Part shown: piece after piece, positions 42,665 to 52,094 of the stretch
Layout of the letters: every line of letters starts with the position of its first letter
Numbering within the stretch: the stretch's first letter is position 1
NCBI RefSeq assembly: GCF_020150455.1
Contig: NZ_CP083740.1
Span: forward strand, 5,022,001 to 5,086,000
Source: Bremerella sp. TYQ1
GTDB taxonomy: Bacteria; Planctomycetota; Planctomycetia; Pirellulales; Pirellulaceae
Reading direction: 5' to 3'
Length of the DNA stretch: 64,000 nucleotides
Translations under genes and position numbers: made by a program
The notes under the pieces: generated by a model
What the model saw: only the letters and a program-made list of their open reading frames with translations
Database searches by the model: none
What the model was told of the DNA's origin: nothing

Positions 42665-44194
42665 ATGGTTTTACGAACTCTCTTTACGCTGCTGCTGGCT
42701 CTTTCATGGTTGCACTTGGAAACACGTGCAAAGGCCGACGATGCGGCGAAGCTTCCCAACGTGATTGTCGTGATGGCGGACGATCTTGGGATTGGGGATC
42801 TGTCAGCGACGAATCCTGAGTGCAAAATCAAAACGCCACATCTTCAGCAGATGGCCGATGAGGGCCTGACGTTTCTCGATGCCCACACGCCAAGTTCGGT
42901 ATGCACGCCAACGCGATATGGCCTTTTAGCGGGCCGCTACAACTGGCGATCACGACTGGCTCGCGGTGTGCTAAGCGGTACTAGCGAACATCTGATTCCT
43001 GCCGATCGACCCACGTTGGGACATCTGATGAAAGAGGCTGGGTATCATACCGCGATGATTGGGAAGTGGCATCTTGGTTGGGATTGGCATAAGGAAAACG
43101 GCAAGATCGATTTCAATAAGCCAGTCAAGAACGGACCGGATATCAATGGATTCGATCAGTACTACGGCCATTGTGGATCGCTCGATATGCCTCCGTATGT
43201 GTGGGTTGATACCGGCAAAGTGACTGCCGTCCCTACGCGAGAAGATGGCGTGACATCGAAAGAAGATCAGTACGGTTGGTATCGCAAAGGACCGATTGGG
43301 CCTGACTTCGAGATTGAGCAGGTCCTGCCCCATTTATTCGATAAATCGATGGCCTACGTCGAAGAGCGTGCCAATCCTGAAAACAAAGAGCAGCCATTCT
43401 TTCTCTATTTGCCGCTGCCAGCACCTCATACGCCCATTGTTCCAGTGCCGCCGTTCAAAGATGCCAGCGGCTTGAATCCATATGGCGATTTCGTTATGCA
43501 GGTCGACCATCACATGGGGCAATTAATGGCCAAGCTCAAAGAGCAAGGGATCGATGAGGAAACACTTGTGATATTCACGAGTGACAATGGTTGCTCTCCG
43601 CAGGCTAACTTTCCACTGCTCAAAGAAAAAGGACATCGTCCGAGTGCAATCTATCGTGGACACAAAGCAGATATCTACGAGGGAGGACATCGTGTGCCAT
43701 TTATTGTTCGATGGCCAGGGAAGATCGAACAAGGAAGATCGTCCCAAGCGTTGGCCTGTCTGACGGATGTTTACTCGACGCTTCAGGAGATTACTGGACA
43801 ACCGCGAAAAGCTGTTGGCGGGGAGGATGGCTACAGCCTTGTGCCGGTTTTTGAAGGTGAGGAAACAACCGGCCGCGATTCACTGATCAGTCATTCCATT
43901 TCAGGGCACTTTGCAATTCGCCAAGGGGATTGGAAGCTTTGCTTGGCCCATGGTAGCGGCGGTTGGAGTGCTCCTCGTGAACCGGTCGCCATCAAGCAAG
44001 GCCGGCCTGAAATGCAGCTGTTTAATCTTGCGTCGGACCCTGGCGAGCAAACGAACCTGGCAGAATCTCATCCTGAGCAAGTCGAAACGCTACTGAAACT
44101 TTTGGAGCAGCAGGTCGCCAACGGTCGTTGCACGCCAGGAGAGAAACTTCCCAACGATCGAGCGGTTACCTTCTTACCAAAGGCTGCCAAGTAG
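42665..44194 (+). CDS. Secreted sulfatase (arylsulfatase A type)
   Basis: The 509-residue enzyme hydrolyses sulfate esters, probably of sulfated polysaccharides. It has a signal peptide (MVLRTLFTLLLALSWLHLET), metal ligands Asp39-Asp40 (VVMADDLGIGD), and the formylglycine motif CTPTR at residues 80-84, with Cys80 to be oxidised. Further motifs are MIGKWHLG and IFTSDNGCSPQ. The C-terminus has the ELYDL-like LFNLASDPGEQTNLAESHPE. Sulfatases are highly expanded in marine planctomycetes. Substrate cannot be told. No anaerobic or FGE maturase is in the window. Confidence 0.96.
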   Translation: MVLRTLFTLLLALSWLHLETRAKADDAAKLPNVIVVMADDLGIGDLSATNPECKIKTPHLQQMADEGLTFLDAHTPSSVCTPTRYGLLAGRYNWRSRLARGVLSGTSEHLIPADRPTLGHLMKEAGYHTAMIGKWHLGWDWHKENGKIDFNKPVKNGPDINGFDQYYGHCGSLDMPPYVWVDTGKVTAVPTREDGVTSKEDQYGWYRKGPIGPDFEIEQVLPHLFDKSMAYVEERANPENKEQPFFLYLPLPAPHTPIVPVPPFKDASGLNPYGDFVMQVDHHMGQLMAKLKEQGIDEETLVIFTSDNGCSPQANFPLLKEKGHRPSAIYRGHKADIYEGGHRVPFIVRWPGKIEQGRSSQALACLTDVYSTLQEITGQPRKAVGGEDGYSLVPVFEGEETTGRDSLISHSISGHFAIRQGDWKLCLAHGSGGWSAPREPVAIKQGRPEMQLFNLASDPGEQTNLAESHPEQVETLLKLLEQQVANGRCTPGEKLPNDRAVTFLPKAAK

Positions 44195-44214
44195 GCAACT
44201 CGGAACGTTCCGCA

Positions 44215-45213
44215 TTAGCGGTACTTCGTGCTGCCGTAGTTAGGCTGCGAGGCTGTCGCCGCAGCGCCAGCCGGATGGCTATAGGAAGGGATGCTCGACC
44301 AGGAAGAAGATCGTGGTGTTGTCCCGGAATAGCTTGACGATGTAGCCGGAGCTCCCCAGCCGGCAAACTTCGTGCTGGGCTGTGTATACGAAGTGGCTCG
44401 CTGCGGCGTCGTTTTTAGTGCGGTTCGACTTGTAGAGATTCGCCCACTGAACGTGGAAGGCTTCGTCGTCGTTTGGTTGTACGTCGACATTGGCTTGTGA
44501 GCGTATGTGGAAGGAAGGCTCGGGCTCGATCCATACGTGCGCGGTAGACGCTGATTAGTGGTCACCTGATGATAATTCGAACCTCCCCAGGCTTCGGATC
44601 TTGCCTCTTCCACGATTCGCGAACGGAATGGATTGAGACGCTGATACCAAGCCAACGTCTGCTGCGGCTCCTGCGATGCAGAAACGCGTTGTCCATGTGA
44701 GAAGCTCTGCGACGAAGTAGAAACGCCAGGTCCAGGAGCCGATCCCGTAGAAAGTTGCGTTGGGGCACTTGCCGGGGGATCACTCAGCGTACCGTCTGGG
44801 CCGATCATTTTGACGGTGACTTGACCAGTCTTTTCGTCGACCAATTCAATCTGCGACTGCCCAATGGTTCGACCATCGGGCAATATTACCATATGATTTT
44901 GACTGAGAGTGTCTACGTCGACATTGCCGTCCGTCTCGACCGGTTCTGGTTGCCCCATCACTTTTCGTTTCAACGTGTTCCAACTAGGCCACCACGTCTG
45001 TGAGTCTTGCGAGGTTTCAACCAGCTGAATATGGGCGTCGCTTGGGTATGATTCACCAACGACGTAATCTTCGTGGGGGTTATTCAAGTAGATGGGGTGC
45101 CCGTTCTGGCCGTTCACTTCGACAGGCTCCAGCACCGACTGCAATTCTTGCCCAGTGCAGATTGTGGAGAGACAAAGCACAGCGACAGTTGAGAAAAGCG
45201 AAGTGCGTACCAC
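44215..45213 (-). CDS. Secreted Ser/Thr-rich hypothetical protein
   Basis: The start is set at the GTG complement at 45211-45213 (GAAGGA nine bases upstream); a TTG two codons earlier is possible. A signal peptide (LFSTVAVLCLSTICTG) is followed by a region with conserved-looking text (EVNGQNGHPIYLNNPHEDYV, MVILPDGRTIGQSQIEL) up to about residue 160. The second half is low-complexity Ser/Thr/Pro/Tyr (for example SSSYSGTTPRSSSWSSIPSY), likely unstructured and extracellular. It faces the sulfatase tail-to-tail with a 20-base gap. No function known. Confidence 0.65.
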   Translation of the reverse strand: MVRTSLFSTVAVLCLSTICTGQELQSVLEPVEVNGQNGHPIYLNNPHEDYVVGESYPSDAHIQLVETSQDSQTWWPSWNTLKRKVMGQPEPVETDGNVDVDTLSQNHMVILPDGRTIGQSQIELVDEKTGQVTVKMIGPDGTLSDPPASAPTQLSTGSAPGPGVSTSSQSFSHGQRVSASQEPQQTLAWYQRLNPFRSRIVEEARSEAWGGSNYHQVTTNQRLPRTYGSSPSLPSTYAHKPMSTYNQTTTKPSTFSGRISTSRTALKTTPQRATSYTQPSTKFAGWGAPATSSSYSGTTPRSSSWSSIPSYSHPAGAAATASQPNYGSTKYR

Positions 45214-45219
45214 GGACAA

Positions 45220-45479
45220 CGATCCTTCTTGCGCAATTTACAGTTTGAATGATGGGAGGCGGAGGGGCACCGACCACCTAAACGTTGTAGCTCCTATCTT
45301 CGGTATCGGCTGATCCTAAGAGAATGTTGCGGAGGCTAGGCCGAGTGGGCAATCTTAGTTCACAGAAAGCCGATTTTGAGAAGCTGGCATAGGCGGCATT
45401 GCCAGCGTAGCGATGGAACTTTGCCAGTCACGAAGAGTTTGCGTTGGTGGGTGCGAACCCGTTTGACCAAGAAAAGCAA
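45220..45479. other. Intergenic stretch, nothing recognised
   Basis: These 260 bases lie upstream of the minus-strand secreted protein and downstream of the DUF1080 gene. Apart from a ribosome-binding site for the former, I see no gene or clear motif. Confidence 0.5.
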
Positions 45480-45507
45480 TGAGGCCATGAGATAGCTCAT
45501 GGCCTCA
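45480..45507 (-). terminator. Hairpin terminator of the DUF1080 gene
   Basis: A 12-bp perfect inverted repeat (TGAGGCCATGAG 45480-45491, CTCATGGCCTCA 45496-45507) with a 4-base loop. On the minus strand it is followed by TTGCTTTTCTT, a broken T tract. Confidence 0.7.
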
Positions 45508-45534
45508 TTATGGAATCCAACCTAACGCAATGCG

Positions 45535-46164
45535 TTAGTCGTCCAGGCGGCGAACTTGGATGTCCTTGAACCAGACGGTGCTACCAGGGTCGTGAGCTTG
45601 CAGAGCAAACGTCCCTTTGTCCAGCACGCGAGTGAAGTCTTTGCCAGGCTGGGCATCATCCGGCTCGGTGTAATCAGCGGAGACTTCACCGTTGATCTTG
45701 ATCACGACATGCTTGCCGTCCACTTTGATGTAATAGTCGAACCACTCGCCATCTTTGGCCGGCGAATCATCAATCACGTCCTTAACCGAATAGATACCAC
45801 CGGTCTTCTTGCGATCGTGGTGGGTGTTATTGACTTGTGCTTCGAAGCCATACTTTGGCCAGCCAGCGTCTTGGAACTTCGTGTGGAAGTAGATGCCGCC
45901 GTTGCTGTTTTTGTCGGTCTTCACTTTGGCTTTGAACTCGAAGTTCTTGAACGGCTTATCTTCGCCGACATAGAACAAGTGGCTGCGATCGCCTTTAGCA
46001 ACAAACGCACCATCTTCGATCTTCCACGACTCAGGGTTTTCGCTGATCTTCCAGCCGTCAAAAGTCTTGCCATCCATCAGCGATTTCCATTCGCCTTCGG
46101 CGGCGGTCGCGACAGCGGACAGCATCAAACAAACCAAGGCTCCAGCGGCCATACGTTTCAACAT
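45535..46164 (-). CDS. DUF1080 family secreted protein (glycosidase/lectin-like fold)
   Basis: Met at 46164 opens a signal peptide (MLKRMAAGALVCLMLSAVAT, cut near AAEG) with AAGGA just upstream; a longer frame to 46320 has no ribosome-binding site support. The 209 residues include EWKSLMDGKTFDGWKISENP, NFEFKAKVKTDKNSNGGIYF and the ending FALQAHDPGSTVWFKDIQVR, the hallmark of DUF1080, a concanavalin-like domain that includes 3-keto-disaccharide hydrolases. The family is very abundant in planctomycetes. Substrate unknown. Confidence 0.93.
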   Translation of the reverse strand: MLKRMAAGALVCLMLSAVATAAEGEWKSLMDGKTFDGWKISENPESWKIEDGAFVAKGDRSHLFYVGEDKPFKNFEFKAKVKTDKNSNGGIYFHTKFQDAGWPKYGFEAQVNNTHHDRKKTGGIYSVKDVIDDSPAKDGEWFDYYIKVDGKHVVIKINGEVSADYTEPDDAQPGKDFTRVLDKGTFALQAHDPGSTVWFKDIQVRRLDD

Positions 46165-46450
46165 GTGTTTTCCTTTACGAAGTACGATTGTCTTCAAGTC
46201 TGGGGGTGGATTCGTGTCTCTGGGGGGACCGACGGAACGAGAGATTCCTGGGGAGTCGGTGGAACACGAAAAGTACGCAATTGATTTTGGTTGAAAGCCA
46301 ATCCGCTGGCAAGATTCCAACGCTTTCTAGCGAAGTTTTTATGGATTCGCGGCGATTTTTCGCTATTTTTTGAGATCTATAGCGAAGCGCCATTTGCAGA
46401 ACGAACCATGAGCTTTTGCATTTCGATTCAATCCTGCGAGACCGACGAAG

Positions 46451-47239
46451 ATGAGCACCGCAACTGTCTTACCGATGAGTTGGGAAGTCCCGGATATCTT
46501 TCACCAGAGACTAGGCGATGGGCCTGGTCGACAGCGCGTGATGGAAGCGGATGGTCATCTGTTGCTGGTCGCTCATCGGCCTCCGCGGCATGGTGACCGA
46601 ATCCGCGGCGGACGTTATTTCTGGCGGAACCCGGCCGGCGTCTGGCAGAGCAGCGATCTTGGGCAAGGACCATCCTCGCTGAAGAAGCATTTGGAGGAGT
46701 ACAACGGAGCGATTTCCAAATTAGAAAAAGCTGAGGAAGCGGCCCAGTCGAGTGAAGAGTATTTCCGAGTGATCAGTGAACTAGGTCCGCTGCTGCGGGC
46801 AACTCGAAATCTGCATAGTACGTTACAGACGGCCAGAGAAATGACCGGGAACGATCGAACGATGATCAATCTTCGCGACCGAAGCTATGAACTGGAACGC
46901 TCGGCAGAACTTCTGTACAACGAAGCGAAAAACGAGCTCGACTTTCTCATTGCTCAGCGTAGCGAACAGCAAGCTGCAAGTAGCCATCGAATGGCTGTCT
47001 CGGCGCATCGGCTCAATATCTTAGCCGCCTTCTTTTTCCCGATTGTAACGTTGGCGACCATCTTCGGAACGTCAATGAAGCATGGCTGGGAAACCGCTAA
47101 CGCTCCGGTACCGTTCTTCTCGATGCTGGTCGTTGGATTCGTTCTCGGCTTACTGTTGAACTGGTTTATCAACGTGCCGATTAAACCAAAGCCACGTAAA
47201 CGGCATGGAGCGGATGCCCAGATACCGCGTAGTCCGTAG
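46451..47239 (+). CDS. CorA-like membrane protein lacking the GMN motif
   Basis: The 262-residue product has a long helical, charged middle part (about 75-200) and two C-terminal membrane helices. The text RLNILAAFFFPIVTLATIFG followed by TSMKHGWE has the layout of the CorA-type magnesium channel pore, but the GMN signature is GTS here. The N-terminal domain is much shorter than in CorA (about 316 total). I infer a CorA/ZntB relative; its ion is unknown. It ends two bases from the convergent ZIP gene. Confidence 0.65.
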   Translation: MSTATVLPMSWEVPDIFHQRLGDGPGRQRVMEADGHLLLVAHRPPRHGDRIRGGRYFWRNPAGVWQSSDLGQGPSSLKKHLEEYNGAISKLEKAEEAAQSSEEYFRVISELGPLLRATRNLHSTLQTAREMTGNDRTMINLRDRSYELERSAELLYNEAKNELDFLIAQRSEQQAASSHRMAVSAHRLNILAAFFFPIVTLATIFGTSMKHGWETANAPVPFFSMLVVGFVLGLLLNWFINVPIKPKPRKRHGADAQIPRSP

Positions 47240-47241
47240 GG

Positions 47242-48183
47242 TTACGGTTCGGCGACTTCCACGGGCTTTTCTTTGTTGTCTTTGCTGTGGTCATGGAGGC
47301 CACCTGGCTCGGCAAAACCAATCAGATAAGCCACACCGACCCCCAAGAGCATAACCAGTGAAAGCTTCACTTTGTCATGGGAATGGAATTGGACTTCCGG
47401 CAAAATGTCGGCCAGCGAGATACAAAGAAATACACCAGCGGAAAAACAGAGTGCCATGCCTACCATGAACTGCTTCGAAGCATCAAGTCCGTTGTAGCCT
47501 GCAAAGAATAGGAGCACGCCCAGCGGACACATCAACGCATAGCCAAGATTCACAATATTGATTGTCGTTAACGGCCACTTGCTTTGCCGCATGATGAACG
47601 TGATCGAAAGTGCATCAAGGGGTTTGTGGAGGAAGATCCCCAGGAAGACGCCAAACCCAATCAATCCCATCGTGACCGGTTCGTGGTGTGCTGCCGCCGA
47701 TACGCCGGCGGCGAGAGCGATGCCATCGAGCAGTGTGTGCAGCGACAACCCCAGGAAGACGCCAAGCCACCGCATCTTAGAATCGGCGTTGTCGTCATGG
47801 TTATGAGAATGCTTGGGAGGACTATGGCTATGATCGTGATCGCAGTGGAGATGCCCGCCATGTTCGTGATCTCCGGCTGCGGTTCCGGGGTATTCCTCTT
47901 CGACGGGGGCATGCTCATGAAAGTGGAATAACCGCATCAAAAAGAACGTCGTCAGGAGCCCTAGCAAAAGCCCTCCCATGGCCCAGTCGAGAGAACCCGT
48001 TTCCAGGATACCGTGCGGCAACATATGCAGAATGCCGACGCCAAGCATCAATCCGCCAACTGCGCTCATCATCAGCTGCATGCGGGTATGGGTAAGCCGC
48101 ACGACCACCGGAAGCCATCCGCCAAGAAGCGACGCGGCGATGATCAGCAAGCAGTAAATGGCAATCAACGCCATTGGAAACAT
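47242..48183 (-). CDS. ZIP family metal transporter with His-rich loop
   Basis: ZIP proteins bring zinc or other divalent metals into the cytoplasm. From the Met at 48183 (an alternative lies at 48246) the product has about 313 residues and eight predicted helices. The cytoplasmic loop between helices 3 and 4 carries HEHGGHLHCDHDHSHS and more His. Helix 4 has GLSLHTLLDGIALA and helix 5 HKPLDALSITFI, the metal-site signature of ZIPs. It is divergent from the zinc-type P-ATPase with a shared 186-base control region. Confidence 0.92.
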   Translation of the reverse strand: MFPMALIAIYCLLIIAASLLGGWLPVVVRLTHTRMQLMMSAVGGLMLGVGILHMLPHGILETGSLDWAMGGLLLGLLTTFFLMRLFHFHEHAPVEEEYPGTAAGDHEHGGHLHCDHDHSHSPPKHSHNHDDNADSKMRWLGVFLGLSLHTLLDGIALAAGVSAAAHHEPVTMGLIGFGVFLGIFLHKPLDALSITFIMRQSKWPLTTINIVNLGYALMCPLGVLLFFAGYNGLDASKQFMVGMALCFSAGVFLCISLADILPEVQFHSHDKVKLSLVMLLGVGVAYLIGFAEPGGLHDHSKDNKEKPVEVAEP

Positions 48184-48274
48184 GAATAACGATTCCAGAA
48201 AAAGGGGCGATTCCCCTGCTCGTGGTGGTACGCTCGAGGGAAACATTTCAGCTTAGACGCCATTTCCTTGGATG

Positions 48275-48305
48275 CCAAGAGGTTACAAGGTCTTTGACCT
48301 CTTGG
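48275..48305. promoter_or_regulatory. Palindromic operator candidate in the ZIP/P-ATPase gap
   Basis: CCAAGAGGT (48275-48283) and ACCTCTTGG (48297-48305) form a perfect 9-bp inverted repeat with a 13-base centre. It overlaps the proposed -35 of the P-ATPase promoter. Confidence 0.5.
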
Positions 48306-48321
48306 AATTGGACGCTACGAT
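48294..48321 (+). promoter_or_regulatory. Candidate promoter of the P-type ATPase
   Basis: TTGACC (48294-48299), 16 bases, TACGAT (48316-48321), about 45 bases before the ATG at 48370. Confidence 0.5.
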
Positions 48322-48369
48322 TCGGGTACCCACATTTCACCTAAGTCCATATCCGTAAAGTAGATCCGG

Positions 48370-50577
48370 ATGACTCGCACGCCGCCAGAATCATCAATCG
48401 CGAACCCTTCTCACGTTGTTTTGCAAGTCGCCGAGTTAGACTGCGCCGAAGAAGTTCGCATTTTGAAGGATGGCCTGGCCAACAAGCAGGGGATTGAGAA
48501 GCTCGACTTCGATGTCATGCGGGGACGGATGGATGTCTACTACGACGGCCAGACGTGGAATATTGATACCTTGCAAGAGGCCGTTTCGTCGCTGGGAATG
48601 TCCGCAGTTCCGGTCGAAGAGGAGGCAGACGATGCTGAGATTACCGAGATGCCAAGCGGTAACCGAGGCCGTGAACGTGCGTTAGTAAGAAGTGGTGCGT
48701 TTCTGCTTGTTGCGGTCGTCATTCAAGCATGGGAGGCGGGGGATATCACGGCTATCTTCGGCTACGGCGAAGGGGCACACACGATTTCGGTACTTGCCAA
48801 TATCCTCTACCTAATTTCGATCGGGTTAGGCATCCGTTGGATTTTGCCCAAAGCCGCGAAGTCTGTTTTGCGGTTTTCCGCCGATATGAACGTCCTGATG
48901 ACCGTCGCCGTGTTAGGCGCGATCATCTTGGGTGAGTTCTTTGAAGCCGCGATGGTCACGTTCCTGTTTACGTTATCCGAAGTGCTCGAACAGCGAAGCG
49001 TTTCGCGTGCTCGGCGATCGATTCAATCACTCATGTCACTTGCCCCAGACGTGGCTCGCGTAAAAACGGATGCCGGAGTTCAGGAGCTACCGACCGACGA
49101 TATTAAAAACGGGCAGATTTGCCTAGTGCGTTCCGGCGAACGGATTCCCTTGGACGGCACCATCACGCTAGGCGTGTCGGCTGTCGATCAGGCACCGATT
49201 ACCGGTGAGTCAGTTCCTGTTGAAAAAGAGCCAGGCGATCCGGTCTATGCGGGCACCATTAACGGCAATGGAAGTCTCGAGTTTCGTGTCGAAGGGACCT
49301 CCGGTTCGACGTTACTCACGCGGATCGTGCGTTTAATCGACCAGGCATATCAGCGACGCGCCCCAAGCGAGCAATGGGTCGACCAATTCGCTCGCTATTA
49401 CACGCCCACTATGATGTTGCTGGCCGTCGCGATGATGGTCGTCCCGCCGACGATTTTAGGTTGGTCAGCGGAAACCGCGACGACGTGGTTTTACAACGGA
49501 TTGGTTTTGCTGGTGATCGCGTGTCCTTGTGCTTTGGTGATCTCGACGCCGGTTAGTATCGTTTCTGGTTTGACGGCAGCTGCTAGAAATGGAGTCTTAG
49601 TGAAAGGTGGTCTATCGCTGGAGACGCTGGCCAAAGTAAAAGCGGTGGTTCTCGACAAGACGGGAACGCTCACAACAGGAACCCCCTCGGTCACATCCGT
49701 TCAGTGTTTTGGCGAGGTTTCGGAGGACCGGGCTTTGGCGTTCGCTTCGGGACTTCAACAGCACAGCACTCATCCAATTGCCAAAGCAATTCTGGCCTAT
49801 GCCGACCAAAGAGAGGTAACGCCGGAGAATTTCATGGAGGTCCAAGAGATCGCTGGCCGTGGGATTTCTGGCCGCAGCGGTGAGCGGAAGCTTTGGCTCG
49901 GGAGTTCACGCTTGGCAACGGAACAGGGGGTTGCCGATTCCGACTTAAAGATCGCAGAGGGGCGAGGTGGAGCCAATGTCGTCCTTCTCGGTGAAGGTGA
50001 TTCTGTGTTGGCGGCATTTGTACTTCAGGACCAACTGCGAGACACGGCCGTGCACGCGGTTGAATCGCTACATCGACTCGGCATTGATCAAGTTGAACTG
50101 ATTTCGGGTGATCGCACAAACGTTGTCGAATCGGTGGCACGACAAGTGGGAGTGGACGCGTGGAAAGCGGAGCAGCTACCGGAAGATAAGATTGAAGCCG
50201 TAACGCGGTTACGAAATGAGCACAAACTGGTCGCCATGGTTGGAGATGGTATCAATGACGGCCCCGCGCTGGCGGCCGCGGACGTAGGAATTGCCATGGG
50301 GGCAATCGGCAGCGACACGGCGATCGAAACGGCCGACGTTGCGTTGATGTCGGATGAAATCGAAAAGCTTCCGTGGCTGATCCAGCATGGTCGCCGTACG
50401 TTGGCGTTGATTCGTCAGAACATCTTTGCTGCCCTGGCAATCAAAGTAATCTTCGTGGCTCTGACGATGATTGGTATCTCCAATCTTTGGCTGGCCATTC
50501 TGGCTGATACAGGAGTTTCGCTGGCGGTTATCGCCAACAGCTTGCGACTCTTGAAGGCGACGCATTCTGATTCATAA
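48370..50577 (+). CDS. Heavy-metal P-type ATPase (Zn/Cd/Pb type)
   Basis: Exports zinc, cadmium or lead using ATP. The 735 residues include an N-terminal HMA-like domain (VAELDCAEEVRILK, about 20-85) whose second Cys is replaced by Glu, the CPC motif in the membrane (Cys385-Pro386-Cys387 in CPCALVISTP), the phosphorylated Asp429 (DKTGTLTTG), HP locus STHPIAKAI, and MVGDGINDGPAL. The end AILADTGVSLAVIANSLRLL has the Asp that, with a Lys in the preceding helix, marks the ZntA-like (P1B-2) group. It is divergent from a ZIP importer and shares a palindrome with it. Confidence 0.96.
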   Translation: MTRTPPESSIANPSHVVLQVAELDCAEEVRILKDGLANKQGIEKLDFDVMRGRMDVYYDGQTWNIDTLQEAVSSLGMSAVPVEEEADDAEITEMPSGNRGRERALVRSGAFLLVAVVIQAWEAGDITAIFGYGEGAHTISVLANILYLISIGLGIRWILPKAAKSVLRFSADMNVLMTVAVLGAIILGEFFEAAMVTFLFTLSEVLEQRSVSRARRSIQSLMSLAPDVARVKTDAGVQELPTDDIKNGQICLVRSGERIPLDGTITLGVSAVDQAPITGESVPVEKEPGDPVYAGTINGNGSLEFRVEGTSGSTLLTRIVRLIDQAYQRRAPSEQWVDQFARYYTPTMMLLAVAMMVVPPTILGWSAETATTWFYNGLVLLVIACPCALVISTPVSIVSGLTAAARNGVLVKGGLSLETLAKVKAVVLDKTGTLTTGTPSVTSVQCFGEVSEDRALAFASGLQQHSTHPIAKAILAYADQREVTPENFMEVQEIAGRGISGRSGERKLWLGSSRLATEQGVADSDLKIAEGRGGANVVLLGEGDSVLAAFVLQDQLRDTAVHAVESLHRLGIDQVELISGDRTNVVESVARQVGVDAWKAEQLPEDKIEAVTRLRNEHKLVAMVGDGINDGPALAAADVGIAMGAIGSDTAIETADVALMSDEIEKLPWLIQHGRRTLALIRQNIFAALAIKVIFVALTMIGISNLWLAILADTGVSLAVIANSLRLLKATHSDS

Positions 50578-50827
50578 AAGTGAATGGAAGAAATGACTTC
50601 CGATGCACCGTGCCTGAATCTTTTCATTTAGGATCGCCGTATCATGTCTTTTGTCGGGAAAAGACTGCAACTTACGCTCGGCTACGGATGCAACGGCCCC
50701 TTCAGGTGCCTTCTGGGGTGAGGAAGTTGCCCTCCGCGTTCGGTACCTTTTGCGATGGGACGCAGGACGTTACATTGGCGGTTTCAACGCACAATCAAGT
50801 AGTCCTTACGCGGAGCTGAACATCCCC

Positions 50828-52012
50828 ATGGCAAAGCTATCGATCGCCGACGTAGACGTAAGTGGTAAAAAAGTCTTGATGCGGGTCGACTTCAATGTCC
50901 CGCTCGACGGTGGCAAGATCACGGACGATCGTCGCATCGAAATGGCCCTTCCTTCGATCAAATCGGTCGTGGATCGTGGCGGTCAATTGATTCTGATGAG
51001 CCATCTTGGTCGACCAGAGCCAGGGGCAGACAACTCTGCTTTCAGTCTGAAACCAGCTGCCGTTCGTTTGGGTGAGCTGCTGAGCAAGGATGTTGCCTTT
51101 GCGACCGATACTGTGGGTGACGATGCTGCCGCCAAGGTAGCCGCTTTGACCGACGGTGGTGTGGTCGTCTTGGAAAACCTCCGCTTCGAAAAAGGCGAAA
51201 AGAAGGGCGATTCTGAATTCGCTGGCAAATTGGCCGCGTTTGCCGACATCTACTGCAACGATGCGTTTGGAACTTGTCACCGAACCGACGCTTCGATGGT
51301 TGCCGTACCGGAAGCAATGGGCGACAAGCCTAAGGTCGTTGGTTTCCTGGTCGAGAAGGAAATTACCTATCTGTCGGATGCTATCGGCAACCCTAAGCGA
51401 CCATTCGTTGCGATCTTGGGCGGTGCGAAGGTCTCTGACAAGATCATGGTCATCAAGAACCTGCTGGGCATTTGCGATAAGGTCCTCATCGGCGGTGCAA
51501 TGGCTTACACCTTCTCGCTCGCTCAAGGTGGCAAAGTCGGCAAGAGCCTTGTCGAAAAAGACAAAGTTGAACTGGCCAAAGAGCTGATTGAAGCTGGCGG
51601 CGACAAGCTCGTGCTGCCTGTCGATACGCATTGTGGGGATGACTTCAGTGGCGACTGCAATAAAGTCATTGTCAAAGCCGGAGAAATTCCAGACGAATAC
51701 GAAGGTTTGGACGTGGGGCCAGAAACGGCCAAGCTTTATGCTGAATTGGTGAAAGATGCACAAACGGTTGTCTGGAATGGTCCAATGGGCGTATTCGAGA
51801 TGCCTCCATTCGATGCCGGTACTAAGGCTGTTGCGGATGCGATTGCCCAGTCGGATGCCATCAGCATCATTGGCGGTGGTGACAGTGCTGCGGCCATCGG
51901 TCAATTCGGACTCGACGACAAAGTAACCCACGTTTCGACCGGGGGTGGAGCCAGCCTCTCGATGCTGGAAGGTCAGGCTTTTAAGGCCGTTGATGTCTTG
52001 AACGATAAATAA
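50828..52012 (+). CDS. pgk: Phosphoglycerate kinase
   Basis: Glycolytic enzyme converting 1,3-bisphosphoglycerate and ADP to 3-phosphoglycerate and ATP. The ATG at 50828 gives 394 residues. A longer frame from 50651 has no homology before [10 protein letters not shown]. Motifs: [62 protein letters not shown] and [15 protein letters not shown]. It stands alone between the P-ATPase and a terminator. Confidence 0.99.
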   Translation: MAKLSIADVDVSGKKVLMRVDFNVPLDGGKITDDRRIEMALPSIKSVVDRGGQLILMSHLGRPEPGADNSAFSLKPAAVRLGELLSKDVAFATDTVGDDAAAKVAALTDGGVVVLENLRFEKGEKKGDSEFAGKLAAFADIYCNDAFGTCHRTDASMVAVPEAMGDKPKVVGFLVEKEITYLSDAIGNPKRPFVAILGGAKVSDKIMVIKNLLGICDKVLIGGAMAYTFSLAQGGKVGKSLVEKDKVELAKELIEAGGDKLVLPVDTHCGDDFSGDCNKVIVKAGEIPDEYEGLDVGPETAKLYAELVKDAQTVVWNGPMGVFEMPPFDAGTKAVADAIAQSDAISIIGGGDSAAAIGQFGLDDKVTHVSTGGGASLSMLEGQAFKAVDVLNDK

Positions 52013-52045
52013 AGTCGAACAATCACGTTCGATCGAATATGTTAA

Positions 52046-52076
52046 AGCGGTCCTGATTGCCAGGGCCGCTTTTTTT
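52046..52076 (+). terminator. Terminator after pgk
   Basis: AGCGGTCCTG (52046-52055) pairs with CAGGGCCGCT (52061-52070), one G-T wobble, followed by T7. Confidence 0.92.
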
Positions 52077-52094
52077 GTCGTAGGAAATCGCTCA

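Noticed and set aside
44201..44212. Palindrome CGGAACGTTCCG between the sulfatase and the convergent secreted protein
   Set aside because: Twelve bases, single copy, between two gene ends; could be chance.
50651..50827. Upstream extension of pgk
   Set aside because: PGK families begin at [10 protein letters not shown]; the added 59 residues have no likeness and the ATG at 50828 fits.
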